Of a stretch of 64,000 nt of DNA, positions 10,111 through 19,343 are shown one piece after another. The stretch is from Mycobacteroides franklinii. GTDB lineage: Bacteria > Actinomycetota > Actinomycetes > Mycobacteriales > Mycobacteriaceae. The translations under genes and the position numbers were made by a program. Under the pieces are notes generated by a model. That model was not told where the DNA came from. It did not search any database and saw nothing but the letters and a program-made list of their open reading frames with translations. Position 1 is the first letter of the stretch; every line of letters starts with the position of its first letter. The stretch lies in NCBI RefSeq assembly GCF_002013895.1, contig NZ_MAFQ01000005.1, positions 248,001-312,000 of the forward strand, in the 5' to 3' direction.

Positions 10111-10138
10111 CGTGATCTACGACGATGTGTAGATCACG
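10111..10138. promoter_or_regulatory. 28-nt palindrome upstream of the first mce operon (candidate operator)
   Basis: CGTGATCTAC and GTAGATCACG (10111-10120 and 10129-10138) are perfect 10-nt arms with an 8-nt spacer. It ends about 160 nt before the yrbE start. The rest of the gap to 10300 holds no gene. Size and symmetry suit a GntR or TetR dimer; the mce1-type GntR regulator in this window is a candidate but nothing proves the pairing. Confidence 0.55.
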
Positions 10139-10300
10139 TCAGTCAGGTGTTATGTTACTGCTCAGTTCGGGCCCTGCTTTCTCTGTGACCAGCGAAGATA
10201 GTGGGCCCGAGAGGTTCGGGACGAGAGGGCATCACGTGGGTCAGCCAGCACGCGGACGTGTTGCCCTTGGGTATTCGGCGTGTTGGATCGTGAGCGCACG

Positions 10301-11167
10301 ATGACCACATTCGAGGGGACAAGCCCGGTACGGCCCACCACACCGTCTCGTGACGCGGTTTCCGGAGCCCTTAAAGAGTACGTACGCAAGCACCCCGTGC
10401 AGGCGGTGGAAACCGCGGGCAGCCAGATCGTCCTCGGTGTGCGGGCGATGCAGTACATGTTCTCGGACATCGTCCACCGCGCCTTCCCGTGGCGGGAATT
10501 CATCCATCAGGGCGCGTTCATGGCCGGCAGCGCTGTGGTGCCGACACTGCTGGTGGCCATCCCGATCGGTGTCACCCTGTCCATACAGTTTGCTCTGTTG
10601 GCGGGCCAGGTCGGAGCCGCCTCACTGGCAGGCGCCGCAAGTGGTGTCGCGATCGTGCGTCAGGGTGCCTCGCTGGTGGCTGCCGTGCTGATGGCCTCCG
10701 CGGTCGGTTCGGCCATCACCGCCGACCTGGGCTCACGAACCATGCGTGAAGAGATCGATGCCATGGAAGTGATGGGTGTGTCGGTGATTCGACGCCTCGT
10801 CGTCCCGCGCGTCGCCGCCGCTGTACTGGTCGGTGTCGGTCTCACGGGTACAACGTGCTTCGTCGGCTTCCTCGCGAGTTATCTGTTCAACGTCTACTTC
10901 CAGCACGGCGCGCCCGGAAGCTTCGTGGCGACCTTCGCCTCGTTCACTCGAGTCGACGACCTGGTGCTGGCGCTGCTCAAGGCGATCCTCTATGGACTCA
11001 TCGTCGCGATCGTCGCCTGCGATAAGGGGCTGACCACCAAGGGCGGTCCGGCCGGTGTGGCCAACTCGGTCAACGCCGCGGTCGTCGAGTCGATTCTGGT
11101 GCTCATGCTGATCAACGTGCTCGTCAGCCAGGTGTACGTCATGGTCTTCCCCAGGCACGGGATATAA
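10301..11167 (+). CDS. YrbE-type (MlaE family) permease A of the first mce operon
   Basis: A 288-residue multi-pass inner-membrane permease of the MlaE/YrbE family, the membrane core of the Mce lipid importer, which works with an MceG-type ATPase encoded elsewhere. The EQ-loop-like segment TMREEIDAMEVMGVSVIRRLVVPRV, which contacts the ATPase, is near residue 150. Hydrophobic stretches around residues 75-95, 120-140, 175-205 and 230-265 fit five or six helices. Start chosen at ATG 10301 (MTTFEGTSPV); a GTG 21 nt earlier is possible. It is followed after 9 nt by the second permease gene. Confidence 0.92.
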   Translation: MTTFEGTSPVRPTTPSRDAVSGALKEYVRKHPVQAVETAGSQIVLGVRAMQYMFSDIVHRAFPWREFIHQGAFMAGSAVVPTLLVAIPIGVTLSIQFALLAGQVGAASLAGAASGVAIVRQGASLVAAVLMASAVGSAITADLGSRTMREEIDAMEVMGVSVIRRLVVPRVAAAVLVGVGLTGTTCFVGFLASYLFNVYFQHGAPGSFVATFASFTRVDDLVLALLKAILYGLIVAIVACDKGLTTKGGPAGVANSVNAAVVESILVLMLINVLVSQVYVMVFPRHGI

Positions 11168-11176
11168 GGGCCCGCC

Positions 11177-12037
11177 ATGACTATCTCCACATACCGCCCC
11201 AAGGGCGTTCAGCCGATCATCGACGCCGGACATCGGATCGCCCAGTCGATCCGGCGGCTCGGACACATGCTGGCGTTCTTCGTAGAGGCCATGGCGTCCA
11301 TCCCGACCTCCTTGCGCTACTACTCCAAGGAGTTCTTCCGGCTACTGGCCGACGTCACCTGGGGAAACGGGTCGTTGGTTACCGGCGGTGGCACCGTCGG
11401 TGTGGCCGCGGTGCTGGGCGCCACCATTGGTGCGCTGATCGGCATCGAGGCCTACAACCTGCTGAACGTCATCGGTCTGGGCCCCGCCACCGGATTCATC
11501 TCCTCGCTGGTCTCGACGCGCGAGTTGGCACCGGTCATGGCCGCCCTCGCCTTCGCGATGCAGGCCGGCTGCCGCTTCACTGCGCAGCTGGGTGCCCAGC
11601 GCATCAACGAGGAGATCGACGCGCTGGACGCGCTGGCCATCCGGCCCATCCCGTACCTGGTCACCACCCGACTGCTGGCCTCCACTGTTGCCGTCGTGCC
11701 GCTGTACCTGCTGTGCCTGGTGATCAGCTACATCACCTGCCGTCTACTCGTCGGGATCTCCAGCGGCGGTTCGATCGGCGGTGCCTACAACCACTACTTC
11801 ACGATGATGCTGAGCGGCACGGATGTCGTTTACTCCGTGATCAAGGCCGTCATCTTCGTGTGGATCGCCTCAACCATCCAGTGCTACTTCGGATTCAACG
11901 CCTCAGGCGGTCCCGAGGGCGTGGGTGTGGCCGCCGGACACGCGATGCGCGCGGCCATCACCGTCGTGATCATCGTGAACATGCTCCTCACCATGGCCTT
12001 GTGGGGAGTCGATGCCGGCGCAAGGTTCGGTGGTTGA
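11177..12037 (+). CDS. YrbE-type (MlaE family) permease B of the first mce operon
   Basis: A 286-residue partner permease. It carries the matching loop AQRINEEIDALDALAIRPIPYLVTTRL around residue 155 and the same hydrophobic pattern, including the TRELAPVMAALAFAMQAGCRFTAQLGAQ region. Together with the preceding gene it should form the heterodimeric channel of the importer. Its end overlaps the following mceA frame by 26 nt if the mceA ATG is used, or is nearly abutting if a downstream GTG is used. Confidence 0.93.
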   Translation: MTISTYRPKGVQPIIDAGHRIAQSIRRLGHMLAFFVEAMASIPTSLRYYSKEFFRLLADVTWGNGSLVTGGGTVGVAAVLGATIGALIGIEAYNLLNVIGLGPATGFISSLVSTRELAPVMAALAFAMQAGCRFTAQLGAQRINEEIDALDALAIRPIPYLVTTRLLASTVAVVPLYLLCLVISYITCRLLVGISSGGSIGGAYNHYFTMMLSGTDVVYSVIKAVIFVWIASTIQCYFGFNASGGPEGVGVAAGHAMRAAITVVIIVNMLLTMALWGVDAGARFGG

Positions 12038-13550
12038 CGTGAGTGGTGGTTCGTTCTCGGCGAGCGGTCGCGGCTGGTCCGATCGTGGCCTGCTCGTGGC
12101 GGGCATCGCGGTGCTGGCCATCTTGGGCTTGGTGACCGGGCTCCTGCTTGCCAAGTCCAAGGGCTATCTCGAAGACACCGTCAAGGTCGACGCGCAGCTC
12201 ACGAACGTCGGTGACGGTCTTCCCGAACGTGCCGACGTGAAGTTCCGCGGCATGCTTGTCGGCGCAGTCACGTCGGTGACACCCGCCGAAGACGGCAAGC
12301 CGAACATCGTGCATATCGACATCAAGCCGGAGCACGCCAGCGGGATCCCGAGCACGGTCACCGCGCGGGTGGTCCCCAGCAATGTGTTCGCGGTGTCGTC
12401 GGTGCAGCTGGTCGACAACGGTGACGGTGCCGGGCTCCGCAACGGCGCGGTGATCACCGAGGACACCAAGCTGCCGACGGTGCTCTTCCAGACCACCACC
12501 AACAAGCTGCGCCAAGTACTCGCCGCCACCGAACGCCAACGCGGTGACCCGCCGGTCGGTCTGATCGGCGTGTTCGGCGAGGCCACGCAGGGCCGCGGTA
12601 ACAAGCTGCTGACCTCCGGGGCGCAACTGCAGGCAATCCTCACCGAGTTCAATGCCATGGTCACCGCCAGCCCCAACGATCCCTCGACGATCGCGGCGCT
12701 GGAGAAGGTGTCCGACGCGCTGAGCACCACGTCGCCCCGTCTGCTGGACAACCTGGAGAACGCCCTGGTGCCGCTGCGCACCCTGGCTCAGAAGCAAGCC
12801 GATGTGCGCGGGTTACTTTCGGCCGGTTTGCACACCACCGGGACCGCGTCGACCGCCATCGACAACCACATCGACCAGATGATCGGCATCGGCACCCACC
12901 TGACTCCGGTTGTCGGTGTCCTCGCCCAGAACGCGGACAAGTTCGTGCCGATCGCATCGCGCATCAAGGTGCTGTCGGATGCGGCGTTCGCCAACGGATG
13001 GGACCCCGGCCGCCAGGTCATTGGCCTGAACCTCATTCTGTCGTTCAGCCCGGCCTGGACCTACGTCCGTGATGACTGCCCGCGGTACGGCGAGCTGGCC
13101 GGACCGAGCTGCACCACCGCCCCCGAGACGCGCCAATGGATCGACATTCCCGAGGTGCTGCAGCCCGGCAGCTACAAACCGCCGCCGGATATCGCCCCGC
13201 CTGCGGGAACCCTCTTCCCGCCGCCCGCCGCCGACATCATGCTGCATGGCGCGGGCCCCAACCCGCAGGAAGTCGACAGAGCCGCGAACCCGGTGTTGCC
13301 GCCGTTCGGTCCGCCGCCCAACCCGGCACCTGCCGCCGGAGTGGCACCGGCCGCGTTCGGCGGAAATGTCGGACCGGTAGGTAGTGCCGTCGAGCGCCAG
13401 CAGCTCGGCAAGGCGCTGGGTGGCGACGCGAGCACCGCGCAGCAGCTGCTACTCGGCCCAGTGGCACGCGGAACGACCATCTCGGTGAGTCGTGACGAAT
13501 CGGCCGCTGATGCCGGCCAACCCAATTCGGCTCAGGGAGGCGGACGATGA
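12012..13550 (+). CDS. MceA-type substrate-binding protein, first mce operon
   Basis: A 512-residue Mce (MlaD-domain) protein. It has one N-terminal membrane helix (residues about 25-45), then the MCE domain with TNVGDGLPERADVKFRGMLVG and VVPSNVFAVSSVQLVD. A long helical part that would build the periplasmic tunnel follows. The C-terminal 140 residues are Pro-rich and end in a conserved block FGGNVGPVGSAVERQQLG and QLLLGPVARGT that recurs in the second mceA of this window. ATG 12012 overlaps yrbE; GTG at 12030 or 12039 are alternative starts. It overlaps mceB by 4 nt. Confidence 0.92.
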   Translation: MPAQGSVVDVSGGSFSASGRGWSDRGLLVAGIAVLAILGLVTGLLLAKSKGYLEDTVKVDAQLTNVGDGLPERADVKFRGMLVGAVTSVTPAEDGKPNIVHIDIKPEHASGIPSTVTARVVPSNVFAVSSVQLVDNGDGAGLRNGAVITEDTKLPTVLFQTTTNKLRQVLAATERQRGDPPVGLIGVFGEATQGRGNKLLTSGAQLQAILTEFNAMVTASPNDPSTIAALEKVSDALSTTSPRLLDNLENALVPLRTLAQKQADVRGLLSAGLHTTGTASTAIDNHIDQMIGIGTHLTPVVGVLAQNADKFVPIASRIKVLSDAAFANGWDPGRQVIGLNLILSFSPAWTYVRDDCPRYGELAGPSCTTAPETRQWIDIPEVLQPGSYKPPPDIAPPAGTLFPPPAADIMLHGAGPNPQEVDRAANPVLPPFGPPPNPAPAAGVAPAAFGGNVGPVGSAVERQQLGKALGGDASTAQQLLLGPVARGTTISVSRDESAADAGQPNSAQGGGR

Positions 13551-14599
13551 AGAACTTCCGGGCCGCGGCGATCGGACTGTCGCTGTTCGTCGTGTTCGCC
13601 ATCGGTGTGACCACCCTGGTCTACGGCACCCTGCGCCGCGACACCACGGGCTCGACCAAGAGCTACACCGCGATCTTCACCGACGTCACCGGTGTTCGGG
13701 CCGGTGACGACGTGCGCATCGCGGGTGTGCGGGTAGGCCGTGTCGACTCGATCGAGTTGGATGGTTCGCTTGCCAAGCTCAAGTTCCGGGTCAAGAGCAA
13801 CCAGAATCTGTACGGCAATTCGATTGTCTCGGTGACCTACCAGAACATCATCGGACAGCGATACATCTCGCTGTCTCGCGGTGTGGATGGCAGTCCGGAG
13901 CGTCTGCCCGAAGGCAGCGTCATCCCGGTGGAGCGCACCGAACCGTCCTTCGACGTCGGCGCGTTGCTCAACGGATTCGAGCCGCTCTTCACTCTGTTGG
14001 ACCCCAAGCAGGTCGACAACTTGTCCAACGGGCTCATCGATGCGTTCGCCGGTGACAGAGGTGCGCTGGCCCATGTCGTTGCGCAGACCACCGAGATCAC
14101 GAAATCCTTTGCCGGACGTGATCAATCGTTGGGAGAGCTGATCGACAACCTCAATACCGTCCTGGATAACGTCGCCAAGCAGAACGACAACCTCGACCAG
14201 CTCGTGCTCCAGAGTCAGAACGTCGTCGGTGAGCTGGACAACCGGCGCCAGAGTCTGGTCTCGTCGATTGGCTCGGCGACCCACGTGGTCAGCCGGATCC
14301 AGACCATCGGAGACAACGTCTATCCGCAGATGCAGGAACTCGTCTACCGCGAGCCCGGTACCGCCGCGCACATCCTTGCCAACAAGGATCAGTTCGCCTT
14401 CCTCGGTTCCAACCTGCCGCTGCTACTCAAGGGTCTGGCCCGCACAATGCAGGACGGCGCCTACGGCAACTCGTATGCCTGCCAGCTGAACATCAACGGA
14501 TTCTTCCCGGGTCTGAACGACCTGGTGCCCTCCATTGTCCGGCATGCCACCAACGGTGGTGTCGCCAAGTACACACCGAAATGCCGAGGGATCGAATGA
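13547..14599 (+). CDS. MceB-type protein, first mce operon
   Basis: A 350-residue Mce protein with an N-terminal membrane anchor (residues 5-25) and an MCE domain containing FTDVTGVRAGDDVRIAGVRVGRV. The motif after it, SVTYQNIIGQRYISLSRG, and the helical C-terminal half match MceB proteins. It would sit in the cell envelope as one of six subunits of the lipid-transfer assembly. Start ATG overlaps the mceA stop and its stop overlaps the mceC start, so expression is coupled. Confidence 0.93.
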   Translation: MKNFRAAAIGLSLFVVFAIGVTTLVYGTLRRDTTGSTKSYTAIFTDVTGVRAGDDVRIAGVRVGRVDSIELDGSLAKLKFRVKSNQNLYGNSIVSVTYQNIIGQRYISLSRGVDGSPERLPEGSVIPVERTEPSFDVGALLNGFEPLFTLLDPKQVDNLSNGLIDAFAGDRGALAHVVAQTTEITKSFAGRDQSLGELIDNLNTVLDNVAKQNDNLDQLVLQSQNVVGELDNRRQSLVSSIGSATHVVSRIQTIGDNVYPQMQELVYREPGTAAHILANKDQFAFLGSNLPLLLKGLARTMQDGAYGNSYACQLNINGFFPGLNDLVPSIVRHATNGGVAKYTPKCRGIE

Positions 14600-15621
14600 G
14601 CCCCCGTGAACGCACGCTAGAGGACCGCAGCAAGTTCTGGATCGGCATGATCGCCGTCGGTGTCGTCGTGGCCCTCATCGCGTCGATGCTGCTGTTCCGC
14701 CAGATCGGTTTCGGATACACCCGATACAAGGCCGAATTCGCGCAGGCAGCACAGCTCAAGAAGGGCGATTACGTCAGCGTCGCTGGCGTGGACGTCGGTG
14801 AGGTGAAAAGCGTTGTGCTCGACGGCACCCGGGTGCTCGTCGACATGCGAGTACGCGATGAGGTGAAGCTGGGCGCCGATACGCAAGCCGCGATCAAGAC
14901 CACCACGCTGCTGGGTTCCCGGTACGTCGAGCTGCGGCCGCGTGGCGCGGGTGCCATCCCTAACAAGCGAATCCCGTTGTCGCACACAGAGGTGCCATAC
15001 GACCTGCAGGCATTGCTTGCCGATACCGCCGCCACCTATGAGCAAGTCGATACAGCGAAGCTGGCCCAGTCCATCGACATCCTGGCCAAACAGCTCGATG
15101 GCCTGCCCGAGGCGCTGCCCGACGCCATGAAGAATCTGAAGGAGCTGTCGGGGATCGTCTCCACGCGGCGGACGCAGATCGGTGAGCTGCTCAAGAGTGC
15201 CTCTACCGTCACCGCGACGCTGCACCGGCAGCAGGCCAACCTCGGACACCTGGTGTTCCAGGGCCGGGATCTGCTGGGAGAGTTCGTATCCCGTAAGGCA
15301 TCGTTCCAGCGTCTGATGGTGTCGATCACCAAGGTCGTCGATCTGCTGAGCAAGGTCGTGGTCAAGGACCGGCCCGCTTTCGAGAAGCTGTTGCAGCAGC
15401 TGCGGGATGTCACGGCAATGGCCAGCGATCACGACGACTACGTGCGAAACCTGTTGCAGATCCTGCCCGTACCGCTACGGAACCTGACCAACGCGACCGG
15501 CTCGGGGTACTCGATGGGCATCAACCTGACCAACGGTTTGATCGTGGACAACTGGATGTGCGCCATCAGTAGCCGCGCGCAGCAGTGGGGCATGCTCGAG
15601 TACTTCAAGGACTGCGCATGA
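14596..15621 (+). CDS. MceC-type protein, first mce operon
   Basis: A 341-residue Mce protein. The membrane helix spans about residues 15-38, and the MCE domain has FAQAAQLKKGDYVSVAGVDVGEVKSV then TTLLGSRYVELRP. Its long helical region ends in NWMCAISSRAQQWGMLEYFKDC, a tail shared with the second mceC. I took ATG 14596, which overlaps the mceB stop as ATGA; the frame is open five codons further upstream. Confidence 0.93.
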   Translation: MSPRERTLEDRSKFWIGMIAVGVVVALIASMLLFRQIGFGYTRYKAEFAQAAQLKKGDYVSVAGVDVGEVKSVVLDGTRVLVDMRVRDEVKLGADTQAAIKTTTLLGSRYVELRPRGAGAIPNKRIPLSHTEVPYDLQALLADTAATYEQVDTAKLAQSIDILAKQLDGLPEALPDAMKNLKELSGIVSTRRTQIGELLKSASTVTATLHRQQANLGHLVFQGRDLLGEFVSRKASFQRLMVSITKVVDLLSKVVVKDRPAFEKLLQQLRDVTAMASDHDDYVRNLLQILPVPLRNLTNATGSGYSMGINLTNGLIVDNWMCAISSRAQQWGMLEYFKDCA

Positions 15622-16757
15622 GCATCAACGTGACACAGCAGGGGTCCACCGCCCGCCGGGTATTCATGATCGGCGTGGTTTCGGTGCTGGTGGTTGTGGC
15701 CGCGATCGGCGGTTACCTGGGCCTGCGCAAGGCCGGTGTGGTGGACAACAAGATCTCCGTCACCGCCCAATTCGACGAAGGCTCGGGCCTTTTCGTCGGC
15801 AATGTGGTCGAGGTGCTCGGTCTGCCGGTGGGTGCCATCGAATCGGTCGAGGCCAAGGGCACCTACGTCGAGGTCAAGTTCAACGTCGACAAGGACGTGA
15901 AGGTCCCGGCGAACGTCATCGCCGCCGCCTTCACCAGCTCGGTGCTCACCGACCGGCACGTCGCGTTGAGCCCGCCCTACACCGAGGGCCCGGTGCTCAA
16001 GGACGGCGACATCATTCCGCTGGACCGCACCCGCACTCCTGTCGGATTCGACCGAGTGCTCGCGACCGTCGACAAACTCGCCGCGGCGATGAAGGGTGAC
16101 GGCAAGGGCGGCGGTCCGGCCGCCGACTTGGTCAACATCGGTGCCCAGGCCGCGGCGGGTAACGGCGAGCAGGTCAAGTCGGCCCTGGACGAGCTGTCGA
16201 AGGCATTGAAGATGACCACGGACGGCGCTGAGACCAAGGATCAGCTCAGCACGATCATCAAGAGCGTGAGCTCGCTGGTGAATGCGATGGGGGAGAACGA
16301 CAAGGCAATTCGGCAGTTCGGCTCCGCGGTACATGGCACCGCCGACGTGCTGGCCGCCGAGCGATTCGGCACCGGGAACACCGGTCGCCAGGCCAACGAG
16401 GTCCTCAAGAACACCGCCGAACTCCTGGACAAGAACCGCGACGTGATCAAGGGCCTGCTCGGTAACAGCAACGTCACCCTGCAGTCGTTGTCCGATCAGC
16501 AGCGCGAGCTCAAGGAAACTCTGGATCTGCTGCCGCTGCTGCTCGACAACGTCGATCGCGCGATCGATCCGGTCAATGGATCGCTGCGCCTGCATCCGAT
16601 GCTGGACAAGCTGCTCTTCGAGAGCCAGTTCACCAAGGAAATCTGCAACATGATGGGTCTGCGGCAGCTCGGGTGCAGCACCGGAACGATGGCCGACTAC
16701 GGTCCGGACTTCGGCCTGACCTACATGCTCGACGGCATGGCCAGGATGGGGCAGTGA
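15618..16757 (+). CDS. MceD-type protein, first mce operon
   Basis: A 379-residue Mce protein with a membrane helix at residues 15-35 and an MCE domain (FDEGSGLFVGNVVEVLGLPVGAI, then SSVLTDRHVALSP). The C terminus carries ICNMMGLRQLGCSTGTMADYGPD, conserved in its paralogue. Start at ATG 15618 overlaps the mceC stop. It would be an envelope subunit of the same importer. Confidence 0.93.
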   Translation: MSINVTQQGSTARRVFMIGVVSVLVVVAAIGGYLGLRKAGVVDNKISVTAQFDEGSGLFVGNVVEVLGLPVGAIESVEAKGTYVEVKFNVDKDVKVPANVIAAAFTSSVLTDRHVALSPPYTEGPVLKDGDIIPLDRTRTPVGFDRVLATVDKLAAAMKGDGKGGGPAADLVNIGAQAAAGNGEQVKSALDELSKALKMTTDGAETKDQLSTIIKSVSSLVNAMGENDKAIRQFGSAVHGTADVLAAERFGTGNTGRQANEVLKNTAELLDKNRDVIKGLLGNSNVTLQSLSDQQRELKETLDLLPLLLDNVDRAIDPVNGSLRLHPMLDKLLFESQFTKEICNMMGLRQLGCSTGTMADYGPDFGLTYMLDGMARMGQ

Positions 16758-17944
16758 TGAGCCGCTTGAAGGTTTCCACGCTGAGGGGCGCCGCACTGGC
16801 CGCGCTCGGTGCACTGGCCATATCTGCTTGCACCCCACCAGGACTCGACAGCCTGCCGCTGCCGGCTCCTAACATGGGTTCACAGTCCTACCAGCTGACC
16901 GCGCGTTTCGCCAACGCTCTGAACCTTCCCGCGAAGGCGAAGGTGCGCCTCGGTGGTGCCGACGTCGGCGAGGTCGAGTCGATGGATGCCGTCGACTATG
17001 TCGCGGTTGTGCAGCTGCGCATCCGTGAGGGTGTGCGGTTGCCCGTCGGAACCACCGCACAGCTGCGTACCGCCACCCCGCTCGGTGATGTGTTCGTCGC
17101 GGTCACCCCGCCGGCGACCCCCAGCGGTCAGCTCCTCAAGGACGGCGGCACGCTGGATCTGGACAACACCTCGTCGGCCGCGACGGTCGAAGGTGTGCTC
17201 GCCTCGGCAGCCGTGCTCGTCAACGGTGGCGTCATCCGGAACTTGACGCATGTGGTGAACGGACTCGGAAAGTCGTCGGGCGGCCAGGGCAGTAACGGCA
17301 TCGTGTTCGGTGACATCGTGAAGCAGTCCGATCAGTTGATGGGCACTCTCAACGGTCGGTCGTCGCAGATCCAGAACTCGTTGGACAAGACCTCGCAGTT
17401 GGCCTCGACGTTGTCGGCGCGGGAGAAGACGATCAACGACCTACTGGAGGCCGGCGCGCCCGGGTTGAAGGCAGTCGATCCCCACCAGGTCACTGACCTC
17501 GCCAATACTGCCGGTCACATCTCCGATCAGCTGGCGAAATTCCCATCGATCCAGGGCACCGACACCCGCAGCATGATCACCGACTTCAACACGATCGCCC
17601 GCGGGTTCAACGATGTCACGGTGAGCCCGGACACCAGCCTGGTCGCCCTGAACCGGCTGCTCCCCATTTTGATCAAGGCCAACGCCGGTAGCGCACTGGC
17701 CGTCGACGTCAACATGGCCAAGCTGGCATTGGGTAACTGGCCCGACGCCGGGTACAAGGGCGATCCGACATTCCATGGTCCCAAGCAGGCTGACTGGGGC
17801 TACCTCGTGGGCAGCTTCAAGTACTCGCTGTACAGGTTGCAGGAACGCGTCGTGGGTCAGGGACCGAACCCGCCCGCCCCGGAACCTCAACCGGCCCCGG
17901 CGCCCGCACCTGCCCCCGCACCAGAACCAGGACCCGGCCGATGA
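16757..17944 (+). CDS. MceE-type lipoprotein, first mce operon
   Basis: A 395-residue lipoprotein member of the operon (LprK-like). The signal peptide ends in a lipobox ISAC with the lipidated Cys25. The MCE domain follows, with TARFANALNLPAKAKVRLGGADVGEVESM. The C terminus is a Pro/Ala-rich tail (PAPAPAPAPAPEPG). MceE proteins are the membrane-anchored lipoprotein of the hexamer. ATG 16757 shares one base with the mceD stop; its own stop overlaps mceF. Confidence 0.93.
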   Translation: MSRLKVSTLRGAALAALGALAISACTPPGLDSLPLPAPNMGSQSYQLTARFANALNLPAKAKVRLGGADVGEVESMDAVDYVAVVQLRIREGVRLPVGTTAQLRTATPLGDVFVAVTPPATPSGQLLKDGGTLDLDNTSSAATVEGVLASAAVLVNGGVIRNLTHVVNGLGKSSGGQGSNGIVFGDIVKQSDQLMGTLNGRSSQIQNSLDKTSQLASTLSAREKTINDLLEAGAPGLKAVDPHQVTDLANTAGHISDQLAKFPSIQGTDTRSMITDFNTIARGFNDVTVSPDTSLVALNRLLPILIKANAGSALAVDVNMAKLALGNWPDAGYKGDPTFHGPKQADWGYLVGSFKYSLYRLQERVVGQGPNPPAPEPQPAPAPAPAPAPEPGPGR

Positions 17945-19299
17945 CCGCCCCCGTACAGTCCGGCGGCCTGCTGGAATCGATTTCCCGCGGCCTGCTGGCG
18001 GTGGGTGACGTCTTCAAGCGCAGCTGGAAATGGCTGTCGGTTGTGGGTCTGGTGGCCATCCTCGTCATCTGTGTGGGTTACGTGATGTTCGGGACCTTGA
18101 AGGTCAACCCGATCGAGTCCGAGTACCAGGTGAAGGTGCAGCTTCACGAATCCGGTGGGCTGCTGCCGAATCAGGAAGTCACGCTGCGTGGGGTTCCGAT
18201 CGGCCGCGTGGAGTCCGTGAACCTGGACAAGGGTGGCGTGGTCGCGACCGCGGCGATCAATGGTTCGGTGAAGCTACCGGCTGACAGCGAGGTCCGGGTG
18301 TCCGGGCTGTCGCCCGCCGGTGAGCAGTACCTCGATTTCCGGCCGACGACGAACAACGGCCCGTTCCTGGGGAACAACAGTGTCGTCGCGTTGGGCAAGG
18401 CGACCACCCCGATGACTCTCGCGCAGGTGTTGGCGGATTCCGATGGCCTGCTGGCGCAGCTGGACACCAAGAAGCTGAGCATCCTGCGTAAGGAACTGGG
18501 TGTCAGCGCCCAGGGCCCGGAGAAGCTAGCCAACATCTTCGACGGTGGCACTTTCCTCATCACCACGCTCGACGGCGTGCTGCCCGAAACGGTGACCTTG
18601 CTCAAGTCCAGCAAGGTGACCTTCTCGACGCTCGTGGACCTCAACTCGGGCTTGGACGCGACCGGTCAGCAGCTGGGCAGCACCTTCGCCGGGCTGAAGA
18701 AGATGGACGGCGGTTTTCGGACACTGCTCCAGAGGGCCCCGCAGACGTTGCACAGCGTGGACAACCTCTTTACCGACAACTCCGACACGATGGTGCAACT
18801 GCTGGGCAACCTCGCCACCGTCGCGCAGCTGAACTACGTGCGCGTACCCGCGCTCAACGCGCTGTTCCCCGGGCCCGAGGTCCGTGGGTCGACGCTGGAG
18901 AGCGCGGCGACGATCTTCCACGACGGTGCTGTCTGGGCGCTCGCCGACCTGCTGTACCCAAGGCCCACATGCGATTACGCGACGCCACGTGCGCCCGTTT
19001 CGGACGCGAGCTTCTACGAGCCGGCGCTGTACTCCACGTACTGCGCCAACCCCGATCCGGCGATGCTGGTTCGCGGTGCGCGCAACGCACCGCGTCCCGG
19101 AGACGACGACACCGCCGGCCCGCCGCCCAACGCGGACCTGGCCAAGGTGTCCGACCCAACGCCTCGGGGTAAGTGGAGCATTCCCACGCCGTATGGTGGA
19201 CCGCAGTGGCCCCTCCCGATTCCTGGCGATGCACCCTTGCCTCCCGAGGCGCCTGCGCCACCGCCTGGTTTCGGTAATACTCCACCTACCGGACGCTAG
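17941..19299 (+). CDS. MceF-type protein, first mce operon
   Basis: A 452-residue Mce protein, the last of the six. The membrane helix lies at about residues 32-55 and the MCE domain has LHESGGLLPNQEVTLRGVPIGRV and VSGLSPAGEQYLDFRP. The C-terminal region contains a paired-cysteine segment (YPRPTCDYATP..STYCANPDP), kept in the second mceF, and ends Pro-rich. A 44-nt gap separates it from the Mce-associated protein gene. Confidence 0.93.
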   Translation: MTAPVQSGGLLESISRGLLAVGDVFKRSWKWLSVVGLVAILVICVGYVMFGTLKVNPIESEYQVKVQLHESGGLLPNQEVTLRGVPIGRVESVNLDKGGVVATAAINGSVKLPADSEVRVSGLSPAGEQYLDFRPTTNNGPFLGNNSVVALGKATTPMTLAQVLADSDGLLAQLDTKKLSILRKELGVSAQGPEKLANIFDGGTFLITTLDGVLPETVTLLKSSKVTFSTLVDLNSGLDATGQQLGSTFAGLKKMDGGFRTLLQRAPQTLHSVDNLFTDNSDTMVQLLGNLATVAQLNYVRVPALNALFPGPEVRGSTLESAATIFHDGAVWALADLLYPRPTCDYATPRAPVSDASFYEPALYSTYCANPDPAMLVRGARNAPRPGDDDTAGPPPNADLAKVSDPTPRGKWSIPTPYGGPQWPLPIPGDAPLPPEAPAPPPGFGNTPPTGR

Positions 19300-19343
19300 A
19301 AACGCCCGGATAGGCACCGGCAAGACGCGCAAGGAGCACAACC

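Noticed and set aside
15438..16838. 466-aa open frame antisense to mceC/mceD
   Set aside because: It crosses two coupled genes on the other strand and has no recognisable domain.
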